64,000 nucleotides of DNA from Candidatus Paraburkholderia kirkii. Lineage in GTDB: Bacteria > Pseudomonadota > Gammaproteobacteria > Burkholderiales > Burkholderiaceae. The notes below the pieces were generated by a model. That model worked only from the letters and a program-made list of their open reading frames with translations. It was not told where the DNA came from and made no database searches. Positions 8,518-18,845 of the stretch are shown piece by piece. The position numbers and the translations under genes are program-made. The stretch is from positions 1 to 64,000 of the forward strand of contig LFKV01000025.1 of assembly GCA_001189345.1 (NCBI GenBank), read 5' to 3'. Position 1 is the first letter of the stretch. The number at the start of each line of letters is the position of its first letter.

Positions 8518-11374
8518 TCAGAGCGCCGCGCTCGCGGTCGTCGCGCGCGGGGCGAGCGAGGCGCGCGTGTGAGGGCATCGAGCGGCAAGGGCTGGTCGAA
8601 GAAATAGCCTTGCGCCTGAGCCGCGCCCATGTCGCGCAGCACGGAGAGCGTCGCGGTATCCTCGACGCCTTCGGCCACGAGCGTCAGATCGAGCGACTCC
8701 GCCATATGCACGATGGCGCGCACGATCGCGCGGCTGCGCGGGCTTGCGGTCAGCTCGAGATATGAAGGACTTGTCGATTTTGAGGCCCGTGAATTGATAC
8801 TGGTGCACATAGCTGAGCGACGAAAAACCCGCGCCGAAGTCGTCCAGCACGACGGACATGCCGTTGTCGGCGAGGCGCTGCATCGTGTGTCGCGCGAGAA
8901 CGGGCTCGGCGACGAGCGCGCCTTCGGTCAGCTCCAGGCACACGTGCGATGGCGATACGCGATAGCGCCGCAACAGTGCGAGCACGTCGTCGGCGAACTC
9001 GGGGCGCGTCATGCTATAGCTGGAGCAGTTCACATGTACCGCCGGCCAATGCGCGAAGCGCGCGTTGGAAAGAATCGCGGCGACGTGTTCGAGCATGTAC
9101 AGATCGAGCCTGCCGATCAGTCTCAAGCCTTCGACCGACGGCAGAAACTCGTCCGGTCCGACGATGCGTCCATCGGGCTGACGCCAGCGAATCAGTGCTT
9201 CGAGCGCGACCACTTCGCCGCTCTTCACATCGACGATGGGCTGGAAGTAGGGTAGCAGCTCGTCGTCGCGCTTGATCGCATTGCGCAGCGCGCCTTCGCG
9301 TTCTACCTGGTCCGACACCTGCCGACGCAGCTCCTGATTGAACACGACGAAGCTGTCGCGCCCCGCGTTTTTCACGCGGGACATCGCGGTATCGGCATCG
9401 CGCAGAAGATCGGTGGGCTCGGTATGGAACTGGCTGTCGGCGCTCACGATGCCGATGCTGCACGAAGAGAACACCACGTGCTCTTCGATGTGAAACGGCA
9501 GATCGAAGGCCGCGAGAATGCGCTTCGCGATCGACACGGCATCGCGCACCGGCGCGTTCGGCGAAAGCACGGCGAACTCGTCGCCGCCCAGACGGGCGAG
9601 CAGATCCGCCGGGCGCAGATAATCGCGCAGACGCGCGGCCGCCTGCACCAGCAGCATTTCGCCGAAGTGGTGGCCCAGACTATCGTTCACCACCTTGAAG
9701 CGGTCCAGATCGATGAACATCACCGAAAGCTCGTCGCCGCGCGTCTGATAGTCCTTCCAGGCGCAGCGCAGCTTCTGCATCAGGTGGCTGCGATTGGGCA
9801 GGCTGGTCAGCGAATCGTGCGAGTTCTCATAGAGCAGGCGCGCGTTGGCGTCGTCGAGCTCGCGCGTGCGCGCCTGCACGCGCGCTTCCAGTTCGAGATT
9901 CGCGGCGTGCAGCGCTTCCGCGTCGCGGCGGCGCGAGAGCGCGGTGTCGATATGGCGCGAGACGAAGGTCAGCAATTCCTGGTCGCGCAGCGAATAGCGC
10001 ACGAGCGGCGAATAGCTCTGCACGGCGAGCACACCGCGCACGACATCTCCATCGAACAGCGGAATGCCGAGCCAGGAGCGCAGGCGCACCTCGCTGTGCT
10101 CGATCTCGAACGCGCCGTCCTCGATCAGCCGCAGCGCTTCCTGATGATCGATGAGTCGCGCGCGCCGCTCGCGGATCACGTATTCGGTAAGACCGCGCTG
10201 GCCGCGGCGCGGGGCGTTCCAGGACGATCTCGTCGACGTAATACGGAAACGACACTTCGTTCGTCTCCGTCTCGAAGAGCGCGATATAGAAGTTGCGCGC
10301 ATAGAGCAGCTCGCCGACGATGCCGTGCAGGCTGCGAAAGAACTCCATCATGTCGCCGGGCCGGCTCGACAGCTCGGCGATCTGGTAGAGCGCGGCCTGC
10401 AAGTGTTCGGAGCGCTCGCGCTCCGCGATGCCGTGACGCAGCGCCGCGTTGAGCTTCGACAGTTCCGACGTGCGCCGCGCGACCTGCTCTTCGAGATCGG
10501 CACGGTGCAGGATACGGTCGAGCGCCATCGCGACGTGCCGCGTCACCACGAGGAAGAGCGCGCGGTCCTCGGCGGTATAGATGCGCGACACGTCGTAGAC
10601 TTGCATCGCGAGCATGCCGAACACTTCGTCGGCGGCATTCTTGAGCGGCGCGCCCATCCAGAACTCGGGGCGGTCGCCGATGCAGTAGAAGCGACCTTCG
10701 CGCTCGGCCGCGCAGATGCCGGCGGCCGTGATGAACAGCGGCTGAGCGCTCGTCAGCACTTGCCCGGTCATCGACAGGCGCGCGGGATTCAGGATGTCGT
10801 AGTTTTCGGCCGCCACGACGTCCGTGTCGATCACATCGACGTAATACGGATACGTGATCTTGCCCGTCTTGCGGTCGTAGAGCGCGAGATAGAAGTTTTC
10901 GGCGTCGATCAGCGTGCCGAGCCGCTCGTGCACGCCGCGCAGGAAATCGGCGCGTTCGGGCGCCGAGCTTGCCAGATAGGCGATTTCATACAACACGCGC
11001 TGCGTGAGCTGCGCGCGGGCGAGGGCGTCGGCCTGCACGCACTCGCCCAAGGCGCGTGCGAGCTCGACCAGCCGCGCATCGTTGCGATGCCCGGCAGGCG
11101 CGAGCAGCCAGCCGAGGACGCTTTCACCTCGCCCGGTCGGCCAGCCATGCCAGCCATGCCAGCCATGCGCGGCGTATAGCGCGTCGAGCCGTTCCTCGGC
11201 GATGCTGTGCGGCCATGTCTGCCCGTCGGGCAACGGGGCGTCCCCGCGACGCTCCAGATGCAACTGCTCGCCCGCGCGATACCATGCCCATTGCTGCGGG
11301 CAGCCCATTGCCACGGCCTGGCGCAGCAGGGCTTCGATCGACGGCGCGACGTTTGCCAAGGTCTTTTCTTCCAT
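8518..11374 (-). pseudogene. GAF-GAF-GGDEF-EAL cyclic-di-GMP protein, frameshifted
   Basis: Three frames together give a ~950-residue protein. Starting at MEEKTLANVAPSIEALLRQ (11374), it has two GAF-like sensor domains (each with an FY-ALY/F ... YPYYVD pattern), a coiled region, then GGDEF and EAL. The GGDEF domain keeps DSLTSLPNR, DLDRFKVVNDSLGH and LARLGGDEFAVL. The EAL domain keeps ALIRWRQPDG, VCLELTEGAL and VLDDFGAGFSSLSYV. Frameshifts lie near 10205 (end of second GAF) and near 8760, after KIDKSFI; the last part (LVAEGVEDTATLSVLRDMG) is in another frame. The intact protein would make or degrade c-di-GMP in response to a GAF ligand. The exact end is uncertain. Confidence 0.8.
11141..11167. 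repeat. Three tandem 9-bp units within the GAF-GGDEF-EAL relic
   Basis: CCAGCCATG occurs three times in a row. On the coding (minus) strand it gives HGWHGWHGW. The length is a multiple of three, so it did not break the frame. Confidence 0.85.
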
Positions 11375-11620
11375 TGCCGTTACGGTTGCAGCTGCGGTCC
11401 CGCCCGCACGCCAGCTGGCGCTTCGTACGCGGAAAACACGGTCATCGGCGCTCCAGGTTGTCGCCACGGCGGGCGGTTCTCGTTCGGCGGGATGCGCTCG
11501 CGCGCCGTACCTCCGGCGTGCGTCTCATGCAAGCGTTCTTAACGGGGTAACGACAGGGAGCATACAGGCTTGAGCACGCGGGACAAAAAAACCGCCGTAC
11601 TCGCGCGCGGAAGCGGGCAT

Positions 11621-12530
11621 CTATTCCGAACGTGCGGCGCCGGTAAATCTCTCGCGATAGGCCTGCGGCGAGACGCCGAGCGCGCGCAGGAAGCCGCGCC
11701 GCATCGTTTCCTCCGAGCCGAAGCCGCAGCGCGCGGCGACCCGCTTGACCGGCAGGCCCGTATCGCCCAGCAGACGCCGCGCGGCTTCGAGCCGCATGCG
11801 CTCGATCGAGCGCGCGGGCGTCGTGCCGGTCTGCGCGCGGTAATGGCGCACGAAGCTGCGCTCGCTTATGCCGACCCGCCCGGCAAGCACGCCGACCGAC
11901 AGATCCGACGCGAGATTCTCGGCGATCCACGCGTGCAGCTCGGCGAAGCGCTCGCCGGATTTCTGCAGCGACAGCGCGGCACTGAACTGAGCCTGCCCGC
12001 CGGGCCGCTTCGGGAAAACCACGAGATGGCGCGCCACGTCGAGCGCGAGCGAAAGGTCGATGCCCGCGGTGATGCCCGCCGACGTCCACACGTCGCCATC
12101 GCGGATGAAGATCGGATCGGACTCGACGCGCACCGCCGGAAAGCGCGCCGCCAGCTCGGCACACCGCGTCCAGTGCGTGACGGCGCGGCGCGCGTCCAGC
12201 AGGCCCGCCGCCGCCGCAGGAATGCGCCGGTGCAGACCGAGGCCGTGCGGCGCGCGTGCGCCGAGCGCGTGCGCACCCAGTCGCCCGCGACGATCAGCGT
12301 GTGCACGCTTCGCTCGCGTCGGGCAGCGCGTGCGCGACGAGCCCGAGCCTCGCCGATGCGTTCACGACGCCGTCGCGCGAGATCACGCGCGGGCGGTACG
12401 GGCGCGGCATGCCAGCGGCGACCGCCAATTCGTTGGCGGTCGCGAACACCTGCAAGGGACCAGCGACATCCAGCAACTGGACGTCCGGGAAGGCGAGCAC
12501 GTCGACGGTGCGGGGCATATCGGTCTGCAT
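11621..12530 (-). pseudogene. GlxA-type AraC transcriptional regulator, frameshifted
   Basis: The N-terminal DJ-1/PfpI-like domain starts MQTDMPRTVDVLAFPDVQLL at 12530 (an in-frame ATG at 12590 is possible) and breaks near 12300. The middle (VHTLIVAGDW, TASVCTGAFL) is in a second frame. From 12133 a third frame carries TSAGITAGIDLSLALD and an AraC helix-turn-helix pair (RVGISERSFVRHYRAQTGTTP, RCGFGSEETMRRGFLRALGVSPQAYR). At least two frameshifts are needed. It is divergent from an isonitrile-hydratase-like gene, the usual arrangement of a GlxA regulator and its DJ-1-family target. Confidence 0.8.
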
Positions 12531-12650
12531 GGCTGTTATTCCCGATCCCGGATTGGCGGAAAAAGTGGGTTGTGTGTCAATTTCCGCCATAGCGTAGCGG
12601 CGTAGCATCGGTTCGTCCACTGCTCATGACCATCGACCAAGGAGACGACG

Positions 12651-13322
12651 ATGACACGACACATCGGCCTGCTGCTGTTTACGCGCGTGCAGCAGCTCGA
12701 CATGACCGGCCCCTAAGACGCCTTCGCGCACATGACCGACACGCGGGTGCACCTCGTCGCGAAGACGCTCGACCCGGTGAAATCCAGCGCGGGCATGATC
12801 CTGACGCCCGACGCGATCTTCGCGGATTGCCCCGCGCTCGACGTGATTTGCGTACCGGGCGGCTCGGGCGTCGGCGATCTGATGGAGGACGAGGAGACGC
12901 TCGCGTTCATCCGCAAGCAGGCGGCGGGAGCCCGCTATGTCACTTCGGTCTGCACGGGGTCGCTCGTGCTGAGCGCGGCGGGTCTCTTGCGCGGCAAGCG
13001 CGCGACGACGCCATTGGGCCTTCCACTCGCTACTCGCGGAGCTCGGCGCCATTCCGGTGCACGAGCGCGTCGTGCGCGACGGCAACCTGTTCACGGGCGG
13101 CGGCATCACGGCGGGCATCGATTTCGCGCTGACGCTCGCGGCGGAACTCGTCGGCGAGCACGAGGCGCAGGCGATTCAGCTGGAGATGGAATATGCGCCG
13201 GCGACGGCGCGCGCGCGCCGGCCGCCGTCGTGAGCGATGTGCGCCGGCGTTCGGCGGCGACGCTGGCGGCGCGCAGCGCGATCACGGCTCGCGTCGCCGA
13301 GCGCCTGAAGCTGAATGCGTAA
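12651..13322 (+). pseudogene. inhA: DJ-1/PfpI family isonitrile hydratase-like protein, nonsense and frameshifts
   Basis: Starts MTRHIGLLLFTRVQQLDMTGP after AAGGAG. A TAA stop at 12714 follows where the family has Tyr (GPYDAF). The rest keeps PDAIFADCPALDVICVPGG, the nucleophile-elbow VCTGSLVLSAAGLLRGKRATT and, after a shift near 13018, FTGGGITAGIDFALTLAAEL. A second shift near 13195 returns to the original frame for the C-terminus RRSAATLAARSAITARVAERL. The VCTGS and T-H/W pattern is that of cyclohexyl-isocyanide hydratase. Symbol and substrate are by family resemblance only. Confidence 0.75.
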
Positions 13323-13389
13323 TGCAAGATGGTCTTATGCATGCGTATGCAAAACGCAAACGCATGAGCGCGCGCGGGGCGCAAGGCGC

Positions 13390-13824
13390 CTAGAAACGCT
13401 TCTGCATGAAATAGCGCGACCGGCCCGCATGGAAATCGGCGATCTCGCCGAACGGTTCGTAACCGCAGCGCGCGTAGAGCGCGCGTGCCGCCGGATTGAC
13501 CGTATCGAGCCACGCCGCGCCGCAGCCGCGCTTCCTCGCCTCGTTCTCCGCGGCGGCGAGCGCGCGTGCGCCGAGTCCGAGCCCGCGCGCGTCTTCGCGT
13601 ATCCACAGCCATTTGACGAAGAGCCAGTCCCACGCGGTATAGCCCGCGAGGCCGCCGACGAAATCGTCGCCGCGATAGACCGACACCGCGAGATCGCGCT
13701 GCTGGCTTGGGCCGAGCTGCGCACGGTTGAAGGCGGCGAGGCCGCCCGCGACGTCACGCTCGAACGTCGTGTCGATCCAGTCGGTCACCGCGAGCGTTAC
13801 ATCGCCTGCATCGCTCTCGTTCAT
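13390..13824 (-). CDS. GNAT-family N-acetyltransferase
   Basis: 144 residues from MNESDAGDVTLAVTDWID to the end at 13390. The acetyl-CoA-binding motif is intact as IREDARGLGLGARALAAAENEARKRGC, followed by AAWLDTVNPAARALYARCGYEPFGE. The first ATG giving a family-like N-terminus is at 13824; the frame is open further upstream but those residues look non-coding. It is a small soluble acetyltransferase of unknown substrate, one of few undamaged genes in this stretch. Confidence 0.75.
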   Translation of the reverse strand: MNESDAGDVTLAVTDWIDTTFERDVAGGLAAFNRAQLGPSQQRDLAVSVYRGDDFVGGLAGYTAWDWLFVKWLWIREDARGLGLGARALAAAENEARKRGCGAAWLDTVNPAARALYARCGYEPFGEIADFHAGRSRYFMQKRF

Positions 13825-13835
13825 GCGCCGCTCGC

Positions 13836-13965
13836 TCACGCCTGTGCGGCCGGCGCGACCGAGGCGCCCTTGATGCCATGGCGCGCGAGCGCATCCGCGA
13901 CGAAGCCGGAGCGCTTCACGTGCGTCCCGACCAGCACGTGTGCGCGCGCTGGCGCGCATTATTCG
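13836..13965 (-). other. Possible remnant of an unrecognised gene
   Basis: Just upstream of the GNAT gene the minus strand reads AHVLVGTHVKRSGFVADALARHGIKGASVAPAAQA before a stop. It looks protein-like but has no start or N-terminal part. It may be the 3' end of a deleted gene, or chance coding in GC-rich DNA. Confidence 0.25.
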
Positions 13966-14020
13966 ATGCCGCGTCGGTCGCGGCCGCGCTCGGGCGTGCA
14001 ACCTGCAACGGATGAATCGT

Positions 14021-14221
14021 ATGAAGCTCAATCTCGAACTGAATATCGTGGACCACGACGCGTTCTACGAGCGCCCCATCGACACGCATAACGGACTCTC
14101 CGACGAAGCGAGCCAGATGCTCAACGCGAAGCTGATATTACTGCTCGCGAATCACATCGGCGACAGCGAAGTGTTGAGCGAAGCGCTGGCGATGGCGCGT
14201 CACGGCCTCGTCGCGAGCTGA
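14021..14221 (+). CDS. Small hypothetical protein
   Basis: 66 residues from MKLNLELNIVDHDAFYERPI to the end LAMARHGLVAS. An ATG nine bases upstream (14012) is also possible. Balanced composition and absence of damage suggest a real gene. The last 22 bp overlap the 3' end of mobB on the other strand. No domain recognised. Confidence 0.5.
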   Translation: MKLNLELNIVDHDAFYERPIDTHNGLSDEASQMLNAKLILLLANHIGDSEVLSEALAMARHGLVAS

Positions 14222-14742
14222 TTCTTCAGGGCGACGCCGACGCGCTCGCAGATGAACGCGCCGATGCCCGCGATGTCGTCGAGCGCGAGGACGGGCAGCG
14301 TCGTATCGAGCGCGGCGGCATCGTCGGTCGCGATGGCAATGATCTCGACGTCGGTCTTGTAGAGCGGATCGCGGCCGACGGAAGGTCGCACGACTTCCAG
14401 CCGCGGCATAGCCTCGCGGGCGAATCCCTCGACGATCACGAGGTCCGCGTGCGCCAGGCGCGCGGCAAGATCCGCAAGCAGCGGCTCGTTTGCGTCGTTC
14501 AGCTCCCGCACGATCGCATAGCGATAGGGCGACGCGATCAGCACCTCTCCCGCGCCCGCGCGGCGAAAGCGCGCACTGTCCTTGCCCGGCGGTTCCAGCT
14601 CGATCGAATGATGGCTGTGCTTGATGACGTTGACCGTGAGGCCGCGTGCGCGCAGCCACGGCAGCAGCGCTTCGATCAGCGTGGTCTTGCCCTGGCCCAA
14701 GCGGCCGGCGATGCCGAAGAGCGGCGGATGATGCGAATTCAT
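14200..14742 (-). CDS. mobB: Molybdopterin-guanine dinucleotide biosynthesis adaptor MobB
   Basis: 180 residues, the usual length for MobB. The N-terminus FGIAGRLGQGKTTLIEALLPWL is a Walker A-type loop, followed by VIKHSHHS, DSARFRRAGAGEVLIASPYRYA and VIVEGFAREAMPRLEVVR, all hallmarks of this GTP-binding family. MobB assists MobA in attaching GMP to molybdopterin for bis-MGD enzymes. The gene stands alone, convergent with a small ORF. The ATG at 14742 lacks a strong ribosome site. Confidence 0.85.
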   Translation of the reverse strand: MNSHHPPLFGIAGRLGQGKTTLIEALLPWLRARGLTVNVIKHSHHSIELEPPGKDSARFRRAGAGEVLIASPYRYAIVRELNDANEPLLADLAARLAHADLVIVEGFAREAMPRLEVVRPSVGRDPLYKTDVEIIAIATDDAAALDTTLPVLALDDIAGIGAFICERVGVALKNQLATRP

Positions 14743-14952
14743 GCGAGTGGTCGGCTGATGGAGGAGGGGGTTTTTGAGTCGTCGTTGCCGTGAGGCCGGT
14801 TCGGTCAGGAGAGTTTAACGGGTCGATGGCGGGCGGGATGAAATCGCGCTATCGTCGGGCATTGCCTTTGCGGCACGTTCCGGCGATTCGGGCGTCGCAT
14901 GCATTGCGTTGCGACCCCATCGCCCGAAAGCCCAGCGTTCACAGGATCCGAC

Positions 14953-17451
14953 ATGGCTGAAGACAATCCCGGCACTGCTCTCGCACCGCAGCAGTTTTCC
15001 GTCGACGTGATGCTCGAAAAATACGCCAAGGGCGACGAGTCGTGCATCGAGGATATCTATCGCCGCGTGGCGCGCGGCGTCGCGCTCGCCGAGCCGGAGG
15101 CGCTGCGCGCGAAGATCGAAGCGGAGTTCGTCGACAACTTCCGGCGCGGCGCGCTCGGTGCGGGGCGCATCATGAGCGCGGCGGGCGCGGGCATCGACGC
15201 GACGCTCATCAATTGCTTCGTGCAGCCGGTGGGCGATGCGATTCAGGGCGTCGACAGCAACGGCCTGCCGGGCATCTATGTCGCGCTGCTGCAGGCGGCC
15301 GAGACGATGCGCCGCGGCGGCGGCGGCGTCGGCTACAACTTCTCCGCGATCCGTCCGCGCGGCGCGCGCGTGCATTCCACGGGATCGGCCGCGTCGGGGC
15401 CATGCAGCTACATGGACGTGTTCGATGCCTCGTGCCGCACCGTCGAGAGCGCCGGCGCGCGGCGCGCAGATGGGCATCCTCGATTGCACGCATCCCGACC
15501 TGCTCGAATTCATCGCGGCAAAACATACGAAAGGGCGCTGGAACAATTTCAACGTGTCGGTCGCGGTGACCGACGCGTTCATGTAGGCGGTTGCCGACGA
15601 TTCCCTCTGGCAACTCGTGCACAAGGCCGAGCCGTCGCCCGCGCAGCGCGCGGCCGAAGACATGCATCAGCGCGAGGACGGCTTGTGGGTCTATCGCGAA
15701 GTGCGCGCGCGCGAGGTGTGGAATACGATCATGCGCTCGACCTACGACGTCGCGGAGCCGGGCGTCGTGTTCATGTCGCGCATGAACGACGACAACAATC
15801 TGCGCGCCATCGAAACGATCCGCGCGACCAATCCGTGCGGCGAGCAGCCGCTGCCCGCATACGGCTGCTGCAATCTCGGTCCGCTCAATCTCGCGCGCTT
15901 CGTGCGCGATCCCTTCGCGCAGATGCGCGGCGGGGTGCCTTCCTTCGACTGGGACGGGCTCGCGCGCACGACGCGCACGCAGGTGCGCTTCCTCGACGAC
16001 GTGCTCGACGTGACCCTCTGGCCGCTCGAAGAGCAAGCGCGTGAATCAGCGGCGAAGCGCCGCATCGGCGTGGGCTTCACCGGCCTGGGCGACACGCTCG
16101 TGATGCTCGGCCTGCGCTACGACGCGCAGGAGGGGCGCGACTTCGCCGCACGGCTCGCGCGCACGATGTGCGACGAAGCGTATCGCGCGTCCGTCGAACT
16201 GGCGCGCGAGCGCGGGGCGTTTCCGCTCTTCGATGCAAAGCGTTACCTGGAGGCGGGCACGTTCGCGTCGCGCCTGCCGGACGACATCAAGCGCGCGATA
16301 CGCGAGCACGGCATCCCCGCAACAGTCATCTGCTTTCCATCGCGCCGACGGGTACCGTGAGCCTCGCGTTCGCGGACAATGCATCGAATGGCATCGAGCC
16401 CGCGTTCTCGTGGACGTATCAGCGCACCAAGCGCATGGCGGACGGCTCGCGCGAGACTTTCGCCGTCGAGGATCATGCGTATCGGCTCTATCGCGAGATG
16501 GGCGGCAACCTGAAGGCGCTGCCGGAGTACTTCGTGAGCGCGCTCGAGATGTCCGCGCACGATCACATGGAGATGATGGCGGCGGTGCAGCCCTTCGTCG
16601 ACACGTCGATTTCGAAGACCGTGAACGTGCCCGCCGATTATCCGTTCGACAAATTCCAGGATCTCTATTTCGAAGCGTGGCGGCGCGGCCTGAAGGGGCT
16701 CGCCACGTACCGGCCCAACGAAACGCTGGGCGCGGTGCTTTCGGTGACGCCCGCCGAGACGCCGAGCGATTCGCCGGATCCCGAGCTCGATCTCGATCCG
16801 TTGCGCCATCGCGATCGATCATCGGCCGAAGGGTGAGTTGCCCACGATCATCGAGAAGGTCGAGTACCTGACGCAGGCGGGGAAGAAGTCGCTCTATCTC
16901 GCGGTGTCGTTCATCGAAGTGACGGGACGCATCGCGGGCGAGGACGTGACGATCGAGCAGCCCATCGAGTTCTTCATTCCCACGGGGCAGCGCGACGAAT
17001 CGCAGCAATGGATCACCGCGACGATGCACGCGGCGGCTTTGCGGCGCGCACCCTGCAGGACATGCGCAAGGTGTCGTGGGATCGCGGCCAGGTGCGCCTG
17101 GGCGATGTCGAGCGTCTCGATGGACATCGCAGTCCGCGCTGGCACGATTCCGAAGTGGCGGCGCTAGCGTATGCGATTCAGCAGATTCTTTATCGCCGCG
17201 GTTTTCTCGATGCGGAGGGCAACCAGGTGCATTCGCGCGTGCTTGCGCGCAAACGCGGTGAGCGCGCGCCGCATGCGGTAGCTGACGAGAGCCAGGAAGC
17301 ATCCGATGGCGTCTCGCCTGGCGAAATCGATCCACATGGTCTTTCCCAGATGCACGGCCGGAAATGCGCGACGTGTGGTGCGAACGCGGTGATCCGCAAT
17401 GATGGTTGCGACTTCTGCACGGCGTGCGGCGAAATCGGTGCGTGCGGTTAA
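14953..17451 (+). pseudogene. nrdJ: Adenosylcobalamin-dependent (class II) ribonucleotide reductase, multiply broken
   Basis: Starts MAEDNPGTALAPQQFSVDV. Family features follow in order: ERIMSAAG-like [83 protein letters not shown] (active-site Cys region), SIAPTGTVSLAF and a C-terminal zinc-type C-x2-C...C-x2-C end (CATCGAN, CDFCTACGE). At least four frameshifts (near 15460, 16320, 16830 and 17025) and a TAG at 15584, probably from CAG, destroy it. It would reduce ribonucleoside diphosphates with B12 and independently of oxygen. Another reductase elsewhere must supply deoxynucleotides. Confidence 0.88.
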
Positions 17452-17492
17452 AAAAGGAAACGGCGCGGAGTTCGCTCCGCGCCGTTTCCTTT
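17451..17492. terminator. Strong bidirectional terminator
   Basis: GGAAACGGCGCGGAG, loop TTCG, CTCCGCGCCGTTTCC, flanked by A-rich sequence before and TTT after, so it can serve nrdJ and the convergent minus-strand gene. Confidence 0.85.
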
Positions 17493-17649
17493 CACGCTCA
17501 TTGGCAGCGTTCAGCGGCTTGTTGCCGGCTCTCTGGCGAGACTGCCGGCACATGCGATATTCGTGCTGCACGAACGGACGCCACACCGGCGTGACCGATG
17601 CGAAGTCGTCCAGAGCCGAGGACTGCTCGAGCGAAGTATTTTCGATCAT
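17488..17649 (-). CDS. Small hypothetical protein, C-terminus uncertain
   Basis: From ATG 17649: MIENTSLEQSSALDDFASVT, then PVWRPFVQHEYRMCRQ. The beginning looks like a real small polar protein with an AAGAGG site. The frame has no stop before the terminator and continues open to 17164 through antisense of nrdJ, so the original stop has probably been lost by an indel. Function unknown. Confidence 0.4.
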
Positions 17650-17702
17650 GATGACCTCTTGAATGTCCTCTGACGGCGCGCTTAGCGTGCAGTCACCTTG
17701 CC

Positions 17703-18053
17703 TTACGTCGCGGAGCCGTTGGCGTACCCGACGATTTCACGATTGCGCGCTTCAGCCTGCGCCGCATCGCGAGCGCGTTGCTCGTTCTGCGCGGCGATGG
17801 CATTGCCCCACATGCCGCGCTCCGGATACGTGTTGCGGTTCAACGCGGGCAGCGAGCCGTTCGAATAGGCCGCCGCCAATTCGGCACGCACTTGTGCGCG
17901 CGTCTTCGGCGTGTCGCTCGAAGCCGCCTGCGTTTGCGTCGATACCGATCCGTGCCTGCGCGGCCGATGCCCTGGCCGCTCTCCGCGAACGCCATGGTCG
18001 AGACGACGGCGGAGATGGCTGCGAGAGAAAAACCCGTGATGAGCATGTTTCAT
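17703..18053 (-). pseudogene. DUF4148-type secreted protein, frameshifted
   Basis: ATGAAA at 18053 follows AAAGGAG. A signal peptide LITGFSLAAISAVVSTMAFAES is present but one base out of frame with the start. The mature part (TPKTRAQVRAELAAAYSNG, then RNTYPERGMW) sits in yet another frame and ends at 17703. The TRAQVRAEL block is the DUF4148 hallmark found in many Burkholderia exported proteins. Two frameshifts separate start, signal and mature region. Confidence 0.65.
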
Positions 18054-18288
18054 GCGTGCGACTCCTTTCATTCCGATGCGGCGTGCGGGCAAATGCGGAT
18101 TGCACTGTGCGGTTGATGCACGCCGCCACGGGAGTGAATTTAGTCGCGGGGTACGGACGGATAAATGCCGGATCAGCGAATAGATTTATCGAATTCGGCG
18201 AATAATCGCACGGAGCCTTGAGGGGCGGGCGTTTGCGGGGTGTCGAAAACGTGCCTGTGGAATCGATAGGCACGTCATGAAGCGATCG

Positions 18289-18807
18289 CTAGGCGAGTTG
18301 CTTGTGAAAGAACGTCGTCGCGCAAGACGTGCTGTCGGGCATCAGTGCATAGTTCGGCACCACGCCGACCCGCTGCCATCCGGCGCGCTCGTAGAGGTGT
18401 TCGGCGTTGCCGCCGGTGACCGTGTCGAGCACAAGCACGGACTTGCCCGCGGCGCGCGCTGCATCGTCTGCCGCGGCCATCAGTCGTCGCGCAATGCCCT
18501 GACGTCTTGCCCGCCGAACGACGAGCATCTTCGCGACATCGGCGCGATGCGGCTGATCGACGACGATCTGCACCGTGCCCACGATAGTCTCTTGCGCGTC
18601 TTCGGCGACGAGCAGGATGCGCTCGTCGCGCGCGACGCCATGCGCGATGCGCGTCCAGAATTCGACGGCCGTTGTGCGCGAGATGGGCAGCATGAAGCTG
18701 ACGGACGCGCCGCCCTCGACGCAACCGATGAGGACATCCACCAGCGCCTCGATGTATCCCGATGCTTCGTTCGCGCCGAGGCGGCGCACGGTGATGTTGT
18801 GGTTCAT
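18289..18807 (-). CDS. GNAT-family N-acetyltransferase
   Basis: 172 residues starting MNHNITVRRLGANEASGYIEAL. The acetyl-CoA site VVRRARRQGIARRLMAAADDAARAAG and the following LVLDTVTGGNAEHLYERAGWQRVGVVPNYAL are complete. This arrangement (GWQRVG-PNYAL) is typical of acetyltransferases acting on small molecules or antibiotics, but the substrate is not evident. Intact; it lies just downstream of the LysR gene on the same strand, about 40 bp away. Confidence 0.75.
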   Translation of the reverse strand: MNHNITVRRLGANEASGYIEALVDVLIGCVEGGASVSFMLPISRTTAVEFWTRIAHGVARDERILLVAEDAQETIVGTVQIVVDQPHRADVAKMLVVRRARRQGIARRLMAAADDAARAAGKSVLVLDTVTGGNAEHLYERAGWQRVGVVPNYALMPDSTSCATTFFHKQLA

Positions 18808-18845
18808 TGTCGGTCTTGCCGCGCCGCCCGTCGTCTGATGATTAG

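Noticed and set aside
11141..11167. Short tandem units as the start of a CRISPR array
   Set aside because: Units are 9 bp and contiguous, with no spacers, and lie in coding sequence.
14760..14952. Possible cobalamin riboswitch upstream of the B12-dependent reductase
   Set aside because: No B12-box or conserved pairing core is recognisable in the leader.
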